Shown: piece by piece, positions 8,141 to 15,594 of the stretch
How the letters are laid out: the number at the start of each line of letters is the position of its first letter
How positions within the stretch are numbered: position 1 is the stretch's first letter
DNA from: Cellulomonas sp.
GTDB lineage: Bacteria; Actinomycetota; Actinomycetes; Actinomycetales; Cellulomonadaceae
Direction: 5' to 3'
NCBI GenBank assembly: GCA_022013895.1
Contig: JAKLPK010000131.1
Location: 1 to 43,916, forward strand
Length of the DNA stretch: 43,916 nucleotides
The notes under the pieces: generated by a model
What the model saw: only the letters and a program-made list of their open reading frames with translations
What the model was told of the DNA's origin: nothing
Database searches by the model: none
Translations under genes and position numbers: made by a program

Positions 8141-8541
8141 CAGGACTTCCCGATCGTGAGGGCGGCCTCGTAGGCCGACTTGGCGCGGTCGATCACGGCG
8201 GCGTTCGCCTGGTAGCCACGCTGGGCCATGATCAGCTGGGTCATCTGGCTGGACAGATCGATGTCGGGCGTCTTGACGTTGCCGTCGGCATCGGCGAGCG
8301 GGTTGGTCGGGTCGTAGACGATGCGGCCGTCGGTGTCACCGGACAGCAGTGCGGCCGAGACCTGGACCCCCCCGTCGCCGGAGGTGATCTCACTGGCCTG
8401 GATGTACCGGGCCTGGAACGCGTCCTCGCTGGTCGAGGTCACGTTGTTCATGTTCGCGATGTTGTCCGACACGGCGTCGAGCCATTTGCGGGTGACGTCC
8501 ATCCCGCTGCCGGCCACACCGAGGGCCCCGAAGATCGTCAT
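8140..8541 (-). CDS. flgC: Flagellar basal-body rod protein FlgC
   Basis: FlgC is a proximal rod subunit exported by the flagellar system. The product has 133 residues starting MTIFGALGVAGSGMDVTRKW. It has the N-terminal rod motif LDAVSDNIANMNNV and the C-terminal MTQLIMAQRGYQANAAVIDR. These paired helices are shared by rod, hook and hook-associated proteins. A longer open frame exists upstream, but its extra residues are flgB read in another frame; the ATG at 8541 overlaps the flgB stop by one base (TGATG) and gives the expected length. Complete. Confidence 0.96.
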   Translation of the reverse strand: MTIFGALGVAGSGMDVTRKWLDAVSDNIANMNNVTSTSEDAFQARYIQASEITSGDGGVQVSAALLSGDTDGRIVYDPTNPLADADGNVKTPDIDLSSQMTQLIMAQRGYQANAAVIDRAKSAYEAALTIGKS

Positions 8542-8888
8542 CAGCTGGTCTTCATCGCTGCGCGGATCGCACTGAACTGACCGCTCACCGCTTGGGTCGC
8601 CAGCGAGTAGCGCAGGTTGGTGTCGACGTTGGACACCGTCTCGGTGTCGAGGTTGACGTTGTTGCCGTTCGTGTCCGTGGGCTCGAGGCTGCGCGAGGTG
8701 GTCGCGGTGACCGCGCCGCTGCCCTCGGCCACGGCGGCCTTGAGGGCGTCCTCGAACTGCACGCGCTTGGCCTGGTAGTTCGGCGTCTGGAGGTTGGCGA
8801 CGTTGTCCGCGATCGCGGTTTGGCGCGCGGCAAGGCCGTCCAGCGCGCTGTTGAGCGCGACAGACGTGACGGAATCGAATACGCCCAT
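8541..8888 (-). CDS. flgB: Flagellar basal-body rod protein FlgB
   Basis: FlgB is a proximal rod subunit and the first gene of the basal-body operon. The product has 115 residues: MGVFDSVTSVALNSALDGLA, then ARQTAIADNVANLQTPNYQA, the canonical rod motif with ANxxTPxYQA, and a C-terminal helix ending QAVSGQFSAIRAAMKTS. The ATG at 8888 is preceded by GGAGG at 8894-8898; the frame stays open further upstream but nothing there resembles FlgB. A candidate sigma-28 promoter lies about 75 bases upstream. Confidence 0.95.
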   Translation of the reverse strand: MGVFDSVTSVALNSALDGLAARQTAIADNVANLQTPNYQAKRVQFEDALKAAVAEGSGAVTATTSRSLEPTDTNGNNVNLDTETVSNVDTNLRYSLATQAVSGQFSAIRAAMKTS

Positions 8889-8961
8889 GAAGGCCTCCAC
8901 CAACGACGGTGCAATGCGGCCGGTCCATGGCCCCCAGATGAGCGATCCGTGCTCGGCTGTC

Positions 8962-8989
8962 ACATCGGTCCGGGCCGCCGGGGTCCTGA
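8962..8989 (-). promoter_or_regulatory. Candidate sigma-28 (FliA-type) promoter for the flgB operon
   Basis: Read on the minus strand: TCAG at 8989-8986, a 16-base spacer, then ACCGATGT at 8969-8962. This is the same layout as the stronger sites before fliC and flgN (TCAA-N15-[G/A]CCGAT), with one -35 mismatch and a spacer one base longer. It lies about 74 bases from the flgB ATG. Basal-body operons are often not sigma-28 dependent, so this site needs mapping. Confidence 0.35.
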
Positions 8990-9125
8990 GCGATTCACCT
9001 GGCCGGACCAGCGAAGACGCCGGTTCCGTCCGAGTTGTCGGACGTTCTCACCCCTCCACCGTCCACCATCTGGACACCCCGCCCCGGCACCCGCCCGGCC
9101 CCGCCCGCGCAGAACCCCCGACAGT

Positions 9126-9172
9126 GGGCGGTCGACGAGGGCGACCCGCCGAGAGCCCGTCCTCGACCGCCC
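9126..9172 (-). terminator. Possible hairpin terminator after the lipoprotein gene
   Basis: The arms GGGCGGTCGA (9126-9135) and TCGACCGCCC (9163-9172) are perfect 10-base complements around a 27-base interior. The hairpin lies about 50 bases past the lipoprotein stop on the minus strand and before the flgB promoter. There is no T-tract, so intrinsic termination is only a guess; it could equally be a processing or protein-binding site. Confidence 0.35.
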
Positions 9173-9221
9173 CGTTTCCGAGGTGCGGCCCGACCTGGAG
9201 CCGGACCGGGGTGGGGGCGGG

Positions 9222-9482
9222 TCAGTCGTCGGGGGTGGTGGCTGCGGTCTCGGCGTCGCTGGCGTCGCGCGAGGCCTCGTCGAGCGAGGTCTGGGCGTCG
9301 TCGAGAGCGCTGCCTGCATCGGCGGCCGGTGCACTGACGGTGATGAGCGGGGCGGGCACCGACGACGACGGGCTGGGCGCAACCGCAGGCTGCGCACCCT
9401 CGCACGCGGCGAGCCCGGTCGCGGCCGCGAGCAGCGCCATCGTCACGACGGTTCGCTGCGCCACCGTTCCGGCCCGGTTCAC
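9222..9482 (-). CDS. Small lipoprotein of unknown function
   Basis: An 86-residue product with a lipoprotein signal: positive start MNRAGTVAQRTVV, hydrophobic MALLAAATG, and the lipobox LAAC with lipidated Cys at about residue 27. The mature part is Ser/Pro/Ala-rich, then a short helix DAGSALDDAQTSLDEASRDA and an acidic end. The start is GTG at 9482, overlapping the stop of the gene before it (GTGA), so the two are translated together. I do not recognise a family. Its position in the flagellar cluster, between fliS-side genes and flgB, is the only functional hint; a surface or wall protein is the limit of what can be said. Confidence 0.65.
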   Translation of the reverse strand: MNRAGTVAQRTVVTMALLAAATGLAACEGAQPAVAPSPSSSVPAPLITVSAPAADAGSALDDAQTSLDEASRDASDAETAATTPDD

Positions 9483-10528
9483 CGGATCGCTCCCGTCGTC
9501 GCCGCTGCCGACGCGATGGACGCGGGCGACGCCGCCCCCGACGGTGCGGCTCCGGCGCCCTGAGCGGTCCCGTCACCGGGCGCAGACCCCGACGGTGGTG
9601 CCGCTCCCGGAACCGGTCCGGTCCCCGACGTCGGTGCACCTCCCGCGGTAGGCCCTGCTCCCGACGCCGGTGCAGCCCCACCGTCCGGCACGGTCCCCTC
9701 GGGGGCGGGCCCACCGGCGGGCACGGCCCCGTCCTCGGACGCGGTGCCCCCGGTGCCGGACGTCTGCAAGGCCCGGCCCGCGTCCAGGGCCTCCCCCGCC
9801 TCGGCGAGGGCGTGGGTCAACCGGGTGCGCAACGGGGTCAGCGCGTCGCGGTCGTCGCCGTAGTCGGCGGGGCTGACCGCGAGCGCGGCGTCGGCGAGGC
9901 CGTCGAGATCGCCGAGGGCGGAGTCGATGTGCTCCTGCATGGTGGCCAGTGGCACGGGGTCGGCTCCGACGTCCGCGAGAGCATCGTGCGCCTCCTGCAG
10001 AGCGACCAGGGTCTGCCCGGTGAGGAGATCGGCGCTCCGCACGAGGGCGACCTGCGCGAGCACCACCGTGTAGATGCGGAACTGGGTGACCGTCTGCTCC
10101 AGATGAGCGGTGGCCTGGGCCACGGTCGTGTCCGCCGACAGGGTCGTGCGCACCAGGGTCAGCCCGGCCCGGTCGGCCGCCAACGTGCCGAGGAGCTGGG
10201 CGCGGTGCGTCCCGGTCATGGTCCCGGCCGAGGTGACCCGCAGGGTCGCGGCGTCCAGCTCGGCGAGGCGACGGTCGACGGCGGCTCGTCCGGTCGCCTG
10301 CAGCCGGGACAGCTCCGCGGCCTCGGCAGCGGCCGTCGCGGCGTCGGCAGATCGGGTCGGACCAGGTCGGGCAGAGGCCGCGTCGGAGGCGGTGGGCACC
10401 GGGACCGCGGCGGACGGGACCGGGTCCGCACCGGCCACGGGGACGGCCACGGCGGGCGAACCCTCGGCGAGCGCGGCGCTGAGCAGCAGCGCGATCGCGC
10501 TCAGCGCGATGACGCCGGACCTCACCAC
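9479..10528 (-). CDS. Secreted helical protein with Gly/Pro/Ala-rich tail, function unknown
   Basis: A product of about 349 residues. It begins with a signal peptide (RSGVIALSAIALLLSAALAE), then an Ala-rich linker and a helical domain at about 65-260 (LAELDAATLRVTSAGTMTGT, then TQFRIYTVVLAQVALVRSAD, then LVALQEAHDALADVGADPV). The last 90 residues are a Gly/Pro/Ala/Ser low-complexity tail. Secreted proteins with a similar helical core and an RxY-V-L-motif before an Ala-rich helix are, to my knowledge, common but uncharacterised in actinobacteria. The start is uncertain: GTG at 10528 or 10525 places the signal peptide at the N-terminus, and the open frame continues upstream without other good starts. 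It overlaps the downstream lipoprotein gene by four bases. No flagellar family is recognised. Confidence 0.6.
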   Translation of the reverse strand: MVRSGVIALSAIALLLSAALAEGSPAVAVPVAGADPVPSAAVPVPTASDAASARPGPTRSADAATAAAEAAELSRLQATGRAAVDRRLAELDAATLRVTSAGTMTGTHRAQLLGTLAADRAGLTLVRTTLSADTTVAQATAHLEQTVTQFRIYTVVLAQVALVRSADLLTGQTLVALQEAHDALADVGADPVPLATMQEHIDSALGDLDGLADAALAVSPADYGDDRDALTPLRTRLTHALAEAGEALDAGRALQTSGTGGTASEDGAVPAGGPAPEGTVPDGGAAPASGAGPTAGGAPTSGTGPVPGAAPPSGSAPGDGTAQGAGAAPSGAASPASIASAAATTGAIR

Positions 10529-10683
10529 GGTGCTCCGGGTGCGCTGGGCCGCAACGCTGCTCCGGGCGCACCAGACCGCCCACCGGCCGGCACCCCGAGG
10601 GTGGGCGTTCCCCTCGGCCTCGCCGTCTCGCGAGTGGTGAAGGGGGTGGGCGGACTGCGGTGTGGGGGAAGGGGGCGTGGTCC

Positions 10684-11010
10684 TCAGCCCTCCAGGTCGA
10701 GGAACACCGGACGGGCCGCCTGGACGGGTCGCAACGCGGTGAGCGCCGCGAGCTGACGACGATTCATCGTCATCGCCCGCCCGATCGCGGCCGCGGTGGC
10801 GAGCTGACGCTCCAGCAGCGCCCGGGCCCGGTCGGCCAGCGACGCCGGCAGCGGTCCGAGATCCGCGGGCGGTCGCCACGCGGCGAGCGCGGCCACCTCG
10901 GCGACCGACGGCAGGTGGTTGTTGTCGAGCACCCGTTCGGCGACCGCGACGTCCAGCTCGAGGGACTCCAGGGCGCTGGTCCAGGCGGAGTCCCAGGCGG
11001 TGTCGACCAT
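10684..11010 (-). CDS. Small helical protein after fliS, possible flagellar chaperone (FliT-like position)
   Basis: A product of 108 residues, starting at the ATG at 11010 which overlaps the fliS stop as TGATG; a GTG one codon earlier is an equal choice. It is predicted to be helical (DTAWDSAWTSALESLELDVA; SLADRARALLERQLATAAAI) and contains the segment GRAMTMNRRQLAALTAL. In many bacteria the gene after fliS encodes the FliD chaperone FliT. The size and position fit, but I cannot see a FliT signature, so the name is withheld. About 155 bases separate it from the next gene, with nothing recognisable in them. Confidence 0.6.
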   Translation of the reverse strand: MVDTAWDSAWTSALESLELDVAVAERVLDNNHLPSVAEVAALAAWRPPADLGPLPASLADRARALLERQLATAAAIGRAMTMNRRQLAALTALRPVQAARPVFLDLEG

Positions 11011-11456
11011 CACGCCACCCCGAGCATGGTCGAACCGATCTCATCGGCTCCCTGCGACGTCGCGGCTGCCCGGCTGGCCTGGGCCGATGCGGCCAGGGTC
11101 GCCTCGGCACCGCGCCATGCCTCGGCCAGCGGCACGACCACGTCGTGGCACTCGCGCGCCTTGACCACGTCACCGGTCGCCGCCGACTCGATGAGTCCCG
11201 ACAGCAGATAGCCGTAGATCGACATGAGCCTCGGGCCGCCCTCCCAGGCGACCACGTCGAGCGAGGAGATGAGCTCGGTCACGATGTCCCGGGCATGACC
11301 CAGATGGGCGGCGCCGCCGATCCGGTCGCCCGCGGCCAGCGCATCGATCCCACGCTGCAGATCGAGCACGAGCCGGTCGTAGAGCATCGTGAGCAGCCGG
11401 GCCGGGCCGACCGTCGCGACCGAGTCGGCGAGGTACGTGGTGCGAGCGTCGTACAT
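11010..11456 (-). CDS. fliS: Flagellin export chaperone FliS
   Basis: FliS binds the C-terminus of flagellin in the cytoplasm and keeps it unpolymerised until export. The product has 148 residues: the N-terminal RTTYLADSVATVGPARLLTM with LLTMLYDRLVLDLQRGIDAL is the FliS signature (usual form: A..Y....V.TA.P..L..MLYDG). Then IVTELISSLDVVAWEGGPRL and YLLSGLIESAATGDVVKA follow. The C-terminal tail of about 25 residues is a little long. A much longer open frame exists upstream, but it is fliD in another frame; the ATG at 11456 has an AAGGGG-type ribosome site and follows the fliD stop by 32 bases. Confidence 0.92.
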   Translation of the reverse strand: MYDARTTYLADSVATVGPARLLTMLYDRLVLDLQRGIDALAAGDRIGGAAHLGHARDIVTELISSLDVVAWEGGPRLMSIYGYLLSGLIESAATGDVVKARECHDVVVPLAEAWRGAEATLAASAQASRAAATSQGADEIGSTMLGVA

Positions 11457-11488
11457 CAAGGAGCCCCTTCCATGGGTCAACCGGACGA

Positions 11489-12880
11489 CTACGAGGACGA
11501 GGAGCTGAGCGACGCGATCGCTGTCGTCAGCCAGCTCGCCGTCGAGTTCAGGGTCTGCAACGAGGTCTCGAGCGTCGCCCACTGCGCCTCGAGCGCCTCC
11601 TTGCGGGAGGCGAGGATCGAGTCCCAGTCGGCGATCTTGTCCGCCAGATCCTCGATCTGGGCGTTGTCCGAGGTCACCTGCGCCGTGAGCGTGCCGTCGT
11701 ACTCGTCGGACGCCGTCGTCGCGACATCGGCGACCCGTGTCGAGATCGCGGTGAGCAGCGCCTGGGTGCCTTCGGGGTCGCTCGCGAGGGCCGCGGTGAA
11801 GGTCTCCTCGTCGAAGGAGAACGTGCCTTCGGAGTCGATCGTGATGCCGATGGTGGACGGCGAGACTCCGTCGACGTCGTAGGACCCGGCCTCGGCGAGC
11901 TGCTGGGACAGGTTGCGTACCAGGGAGTTGCCGGACAGCACACCGCCGGTCACCGAGGTGGTCCCGTCGGAGTTCGTCGTGGTGGTCGAGGCGGTGCGGG
12001 TGGAGATCTCGCTGAGCACCTGGTTGAGCTGCTCCACCAGGTTCGAGCCCAGCTTCGCGACGGCCTCGGTGTCCTGGCCGACGGTCACCGTGACCGGGTC
12101 GGTCGCTTCCTCGGTCACCGTGATGTCGACGCCGGTGAGCAGGTCGGAGAACGTGTTGGAGGACGAGGTGATCGCCTGCGCCTGGCTGGTGCCCGGCCAC
12201 AGCGTGAGCTGGGCGTCCTGGGCGGTCCGGGTGGTGGTGAGCGAGACGGCGGTCGCGGTGCCGGCCGTCACCTCCGCCTCGGTGCCCTGGTAGACGCTGA
12301 CGGTGTTGGCCGCACCCGACGTCTGACCGGTGAGCTGCAACCGGTACGCGGTGGTGCCCGAGGTGTCGGTGTACTTCACGGCGCTGGCACTCACCCCGGC
12401 ACCGGACTTGTTGATCGCCGCGGCGAGATCGGCCACCGAGGTCGCGCTCGAGGTGTCGACCTGGGTGAGGGTGTCGCCGACCTTCAGCGTGATCGAGCTG
12501 GCGCCGCCGGTGAAGTCGCTCGCGGTGGACAACGTCCCGGAGACCGAGATCTGACTGGTGGCGAGCTTGTCGACCGTGAACGAGAGCGAGCTGGCGGTGG
12601 CCGTCGAATCGGCGGTGGCCGTGACCGAGGTGGAGCTGGACGTCGCGGCGTAGGCGTTCCACGAGCTGGCCTTGGCGGCCGTCGTCGCGTTGTCGCCGAG
12701 CGATGCGACCTTCGTGTTGAGCGACTGAAGGGCAGTCACCAACGAGGTGAGGTCGGACTTCTTGTCGGAGAGCTGGGTCTGTGGGAGGGCCTCGACAGCC
12801 ATCAACGACGTGATGATCTCGGCTGTGTCCAGATTGCTGATCAGTCCGGAGATCTGTGAGGAGCTGCTCATCTCATCCAT
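11489..12880 (-). CDS. fliD: Flagellar filament-capping protein FliD
   Basis: FliD forms the cap at the filament tip that folds incoming flagellin. The product has 463 residues, Ser/Thr-rich throughout. The N-terminal FliD_N domain has SQISGLISNLDTAEIITSLM and the first coiled coil (TQLSDKKSDLTSLVTALQSL). The middle contains D2/D3-like beta regions. The C-terminal FliD_C domain includes TFSFDEETFTAALASDPEGT and a closing coiled coil (ADWDSILASRKEALEAQWAT). Either the ATG at 12880 or the one at 12871 could be used; neither has a strong ribosome site. The fliC terminator hairpin lies 27 bases upstream of the start, so expression may depend on read-through. Confidence 0.93.
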   Translation of the reverse strand: MDEMSSSSQISGLISNLDTAEIITSLMAVEALPQTQLSDKKSDLTSLVTALQSLNTKVASLGDNATTAAKASSWNAYAATSSSTSVTATADSTATASSLSFTVDKLATSQISVSGTLSTASDFTGGASSITLKVGDTLTQVDTSSATSVADLAAAINKSGAGVSASAVKYTDTSGTTAYRLQLTGQTSGAANTVSVYQGTEAEVTAGTATAVSLTTTRTAQDAQLTLWPGTSQAQAITSSSNTFSDLLTGVDITVTEEATDPVTVTVGQDTEAVAKLGSNLVEQLNQVLSEISTRTASTTTTNSDGTTSVTGGVLSGNSLVRNLSQQLAEAGSYDVDGVSPSTIGITIDSEGTFSFDEETFTAALASDPEGTQALLTAISTRVADVATTASDEYDGTLTAQVTSDNAQIEDLADKIADWDSILASRKEALEAQWATLETSLQTLNSTASWLTTAIASLSSSSS

Positions 12881-12906
12881 CCAGGAAGTGGTGCCGATGC
12901 GCGACC

Positions 12907-12936
12907 GGCGGCGGTGGGGGTGACCCCACCGCCGCC
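12907..12936 (-). terminator. Hairpin terminator of fliC
   Basis: Perfect 13-base stem: plus-strand arms GGCGGCGGTGGGG (12907-12919) and CCCCACCGCCGCC (12924-12936) with a four-base loop. It starts 28 bases after the fliC stop. It has no T-tract, which is common for terminators in very high-GC actinobacteria. It should keep fliD transcription well below fliC. Confidence 0.75.
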
Positions 12937-12963
12937 GCCGCGGTTGTCATCCGTTCAGGCAGA

Positions 12964-13833
12964 TCACTGCAGGAGCTGCAGCACACCCTGCGGGATCGAG
13001 TTGGCCTGCGCGAGCATCGCCGTGCCGGCCTGGGACAGGATCTGCGACTTCGTGAAGTTCACCATCTCGGAGGCCATGTCGGTGTCACGGATCCGGGACT
13101 CGGACGCCGACAGGTTCTCGACCGCCACGTTCACGCTGTTGATCGTGTGCTCGAAGCGGTTCTGGTAGGCACCGAGGTTGGCTCGGGCGGTCGACACGTT
13201 CTTGATCTGCGCGTCGATCGCGGTGATGGCCGCCTGGGCCGATGCGGCGCTGAACAGGTTCAGCCCGGTCGTCCCCGCCGACGTCGCAGCGAACGACACG
13301 GCGTCCGCGACGGAGGCCACGTTGGCCGAGGACAGGTCGACCGTGATCTGGCTGGCCGTGTCGCCGTCGGCGCCGACCTGGAAGCTCAGGGTCGAACCGG
13401 TGGCGCCCGAGACCTTGTCCAGCAGCGTCGTGCCGTTGAAGTTCGTCGAGTTCGCGATGCGGGTCAGCTCTTCGTTCAGCTGCGTCGCCTCAGTCGCGAT
13501 GTTCGTACGAGCGTCCTCGGAGTTCGAGTCGTTCGCTGCCTGGACCGCCAGGTCACGCATGCGGTGCAGGATCGAGTGGACCTCGGTGAGCGAACCCTCA
13601 GCGGTCTGGACGACGGAGATGCCGTCCTGGGCGTTGCGGGCGGCCTGGGTGAGGCCGCTGACCTGCGAGCGCAGGCCCTCGGAGATGGCCAGACCGGCAG
13701 CGTCATCCGCCGCGCGGTTGATGCGGTAGCCGGAGGACAGCTTCTCCAGCGACTTGGACAGCGAGTTCTGGGTGGTGCTGAGGTTGCGGTAGGCGTTGAT
13801 CGCCGCGACGTTGGTGTTGACCGAGAGACCCAT
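12964..13833 (-). CDS. fliC: Flagellin (filament subunit)
   Basis: The filament protein, 289 residues, a short flagellin. The N-terminal D0/D1 begins MGLSVNTNVAAINAYRNLST and continues with LEKLSSGYRINRAADDAAGL and RNAQDGISVVQTAEGSLTEV. Residues about 150-205 form a small variable insert (VSGATGSTLSFQVGADGDTA). The C-terminal D1/D0 has ARANLGAYQNRFEHTINSVN, ASESRIRDTDMASEMVNFTK and ends in NSIPQGVLQLLQ. The ATG at 13833 has a near-perfect AAGGAGG at 13849-13843, nine bases upstream; an open frame runs further but into non-coding leader. A strong sigma-28 promoter lies about 55 bases upstream and a hairpin terminator follows the stop, so it is a single-gene unit. Confidence 0.98.
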   Translation of the reverse strand: MGLSVNTNVAAINAYRNLSTTQNSLSKSLEKLSSGYRINRAADDAAGLAISEGLRSQVSGLTQAARNAQDGISVVQTAEGSLTEVHSILHRMRDLAVQAANDSNSEDARTNIATEATQLNEELTRIANSTNFNGTTLLDKVSGATGSTLSFQVGADGDTASQITVDLSSANVASVADAVSFAATSAGTTGLNLFSAASAQAAITAIDAQIKNVSTARANLGAYQNRFEHTINSVNVAVENLSASESRIRDTDMASEMVNFTKSQILSQAGTAMLAQANSIPQGVLQLLQ

Positions 13834-13887
13834 GATGATCTTCCTCCTTGATGTGGGTCGAGTGGCCCTTCCATGGGCACACCTGGT

Positions 13888-13914
13888 GGATCGGTAGTGA
13901 GCGCGGGGCCTTGA
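13888..13914 (-). promoter_or_regulatory. Sigma-28 (FliA-type) promoter of fliC
   Basis: Minus strand: TCAA (13914-13911), 15-base spacer, ACCGATCC (13895-13888). The CCGAT core and 15-base spacing match the known sigma-28 pattern TAAA-N15-GCCGATAA. It lies 55 bases from the fliC ATG, leaving room for a short leader and a strong ribosome site. Flagellin is the classic target of this sigma class, so this site anchors the motif used elsewhere in the window. Confidence 0.8.
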
Positions 13915-13946
13915 GAGGTTCTTTCCGCGCAATCGGGTGAACGTGC

Positions 13947-15485
13947 TCAGTCCATCGCGACCAGGCCCGGCGCGACGATCTCGAGCTGGGCGACCAGCTC
14001 GGGCATGCGCTGGGTCGGCACCCGGTCGAGGGCCTCGTCCAGGGATGCCAACGCCCGTCCGTCGTGGTAGGCGGAGAACGCGAGCGCCGCCGCGAGCGCC
14101 CGGTCGCGCGGGGCCTGGCCCTGCTCGGCCGCGAAGGCCACCAAGGTGCAGTACTCGTCGAGCCCGAGCCGGCGCAGCCGGGCCGACCACTCCACGGCGT
14201 CCTCGAAGGTGCCCTCGGTCGGCACGACCCGCGCTGCGGCGACCAGCACCGCCGGGTCGTCGGGCCAGCGCGCCACCATCGCCTCCAGCACGCCGAGCGC
14301 GGTCGCGTTCGCGACCTGGCCGCACCGCAGCGCCCACGCCCGCCGCTGGTCGGCGGTGATCACGGCGAGCAGCTCGTCCAGCGCCGGGGCACCCAGCTGG
14401 ACGGCGAGGTCGACGGGGTTGAGCACCCGCGACCCCGCACGAAGCGCAGCCGCCGCGACCTTGACGGCGTCGGCCTCCCGCCCGGCTCGGGCGAGCAGGC
14501 GGACCTCCAGATCGGCGACCGAGTCACGCCGCAGCACACCACCGGCCAGGTCCTGGCTCACGGTCGGGACCCGACCCAGCGCCGCCAACGCCCGGTCGAC
14601 GTCACCGACCTTCTCCGACAACCGGGCCTGGGCGATGTCGACCCTCGCACCCGTGGGGTCGATCTCACGCCACCGGTCGACCCACACCTGGGCGACGGGG
14701 AGCTGACCGCGCATGAGCGCCAACGCGGACTGGCCCAGCACCAGCGCCTCGGCGACCAGCGTCGGGAGCGTGCCCGGCGCCCAGGCCTCCTCCGCGACCT
14801 CCTGGGACCTGTCCCAGTGCGCTGCCAGGATCAGCGAACGTGCCAGGTGGGCGCGGGCCACCGCGACGGCCCGTTCGTCGTCGGCCGCGAGCGCCTCGGT
14901 GAGCTGGGCCTCGACGATCGCGATGTTGCGGGCGGCCTTGGTGGTGGCCAGGGTCTGGGCGTCGGCGTAACCGGAGTGCAGCAGCCGGATGCCGGCCAGC
15001 ACCGGACCGGCGGTCGGGCGGCCGTCCGTGGTGTAGATCTGCTCGTGCAGCCGGTCGCCCCAACGGTGGCCACGGCGACGGAAGATGCGGTTCGCGGTGA
15101 ACTCGTAGGGCTCGTCGAGCGAGGTGCGCGGCTGGTTGAGGATGCGCAGACCGAAGGTGCCGACCGAGGCCTTGGCCAGGTGCTTGCGCAGCGTCGCACC
15201 CTGGGACTCGAACACCTCGTCGGCGTCGATCGACAGCACCCAGTCACCGGTGGCGTGCTCCAGGGCCCGGTTGCGGGCGGCCCCGAAGTCGTCGTCCCAG
15301 TAGCCGTCGATCACCGTGTCGGTGTAGCGCCGGGCGACCTCGCGGGTGGTGTCGGTCGACCCCGTGTCGTAGACCACGATCTCATCGGCCCAGGTCACGG
15401 ACGACAGGCAGGCGTCGAGCACATCCGCCTCGTCCTTGACGATCATCACCACGCTGATCGTGGCGCGCTGCCGGTTCGCCGCCAT
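13947..15485 (-). CDS. Family 2 glycosyltransferase with helical-repeat tail, next to flagellin
   Basis: A cytoplasmic glycosyltransferase of 512 residues. The GT-A domain at about 8-230 shows [40 protein letters not shown], then [20 protein letters not shown] and the nucleotide-metal motif DAD (87-89), with the later [20 protein letters not shown]. Residues about 230-512 are Ala/Leu-rich repeated helices like TPR solenoids. The ATG at 15485 has AGGAA eight bases upstream. The gene has its own sigma-28 promoter candidate and lies directly upstream of fliC on the same strand, so flagellin or another filament protein is the likely acceptor (inference). The donor sugar cannot be read from the sequence. 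Confidence 0.85.
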   Translation of the reverse strand: MAANRQRATISVVMIVKDEADVLDACLSSVTWADEIVVYDTGSTDTTREVARRYTDTVIDGYWDDDFGAARNRALEHATGDWVLSIDADEVFESQGATLRKHLAKASVGTFGLRILNQPRTSLDEPYEFTANRIFRRRGHRWGDRLHEQIYTTDGRPTAGPVLAGIRLLHSGYADAQTLATTKAARNIAIVEAQLTEALAADDERAVAVARAHLARSLILAAHWDRSQEVAEEAWAPGTLPTLVAEALVLGQSALALMRGQLPVAQVWVDRWREIDPTGARVDIAQARLSEKVGDVDRALAALGRVPTVSQDLAGGVLRRDSVADLEVRLLARAGREADAVKVAAAALRAGSRVLNPVDLAVQLGAPALDELLAVITADQRRAWALRCGQVANATALGVLEAMVARWPDDPAVLVAAARVVPTEGTFEDAVEWSARLRRLGLDEYCTLVAFAAEQGQAPRDRALAAALAFSAYHDGRALASLDEALDRVPTQRMPELVAQLEIVAPGLVAMD

Positions 15486-15520
15486 GGCAGTTCCTACCCA
15501 TCCGCGCCGCACGGCGCACG

Positions 15521-15546
15521 GTCACCCGATCGGCCGATCGGGTGAC
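15521..15546. repeat. Perfect 26-base palindrome over a flagellar -10 element
   Basis: Each arm is GTCACCCGATCGG read from either end, with no loop. It lies between two glycosyltransferase genes and covers the -10 and start region of the downstream gene. A terminator is unlikely without a loop or T-tract. A dimeric repressor operator, or a cruciform that modulates promoter opening, are the readable options. Confidence 0.7.
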
Positions 15547-15553
15547 GACCTGA
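15527..15553 (-). promoter_or_regulatory. Candidate sigma-28 promoter for the flagellin-adjacent glycosyltransferase
   Basis: Minus strand: TCAG (15553-15550), 15-base spacer, GCCGATCG (15534-15527). The -10 keeps the full GCCGAT core. It lies 42 bases from the ATG at 15485, the same distance as at other sites. The -10 lies inside a perfect palindrome (15521-15546). Confidence 0.6.
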
Positions 15554-15594
15554 GAGATCCTTGAACCCGGTGCACGACACCCGGTGGACGACGT

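Larger units (their letters stand above)
8889..9221. other. Gene-free leader upstream of flgB
   Basis: This 333-base stretch separates flgB from the lipoprotein gene. It holds the flgB ribosome site (8894-8898), the candidate sigma-28 promoter (8962-8989), and a hairpin (9126-9172) nearer the lipoprotein gene. The part from about 9050 to 9120 is C-rich on the plus strand. I see no small gene with a plausible start and ribosome site here. Confidence 0.6.

Noticed and set aside
9222-9482. FlgH (L-ring lipoprotein)
   Set aside because: Only the lipobox matches; the mature part is about 60 residues and lacks any FlgH motif, and an L-ring is not expected in this cell envelope.
15543-15564. TCAA at 15564-15561 as the -35 of the glycosyltransferase promoter
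   Set aside because: The spacer to the nearest CCGAT core would be 18 bases; the TCAG at 15553-15550 gives exactly 15.
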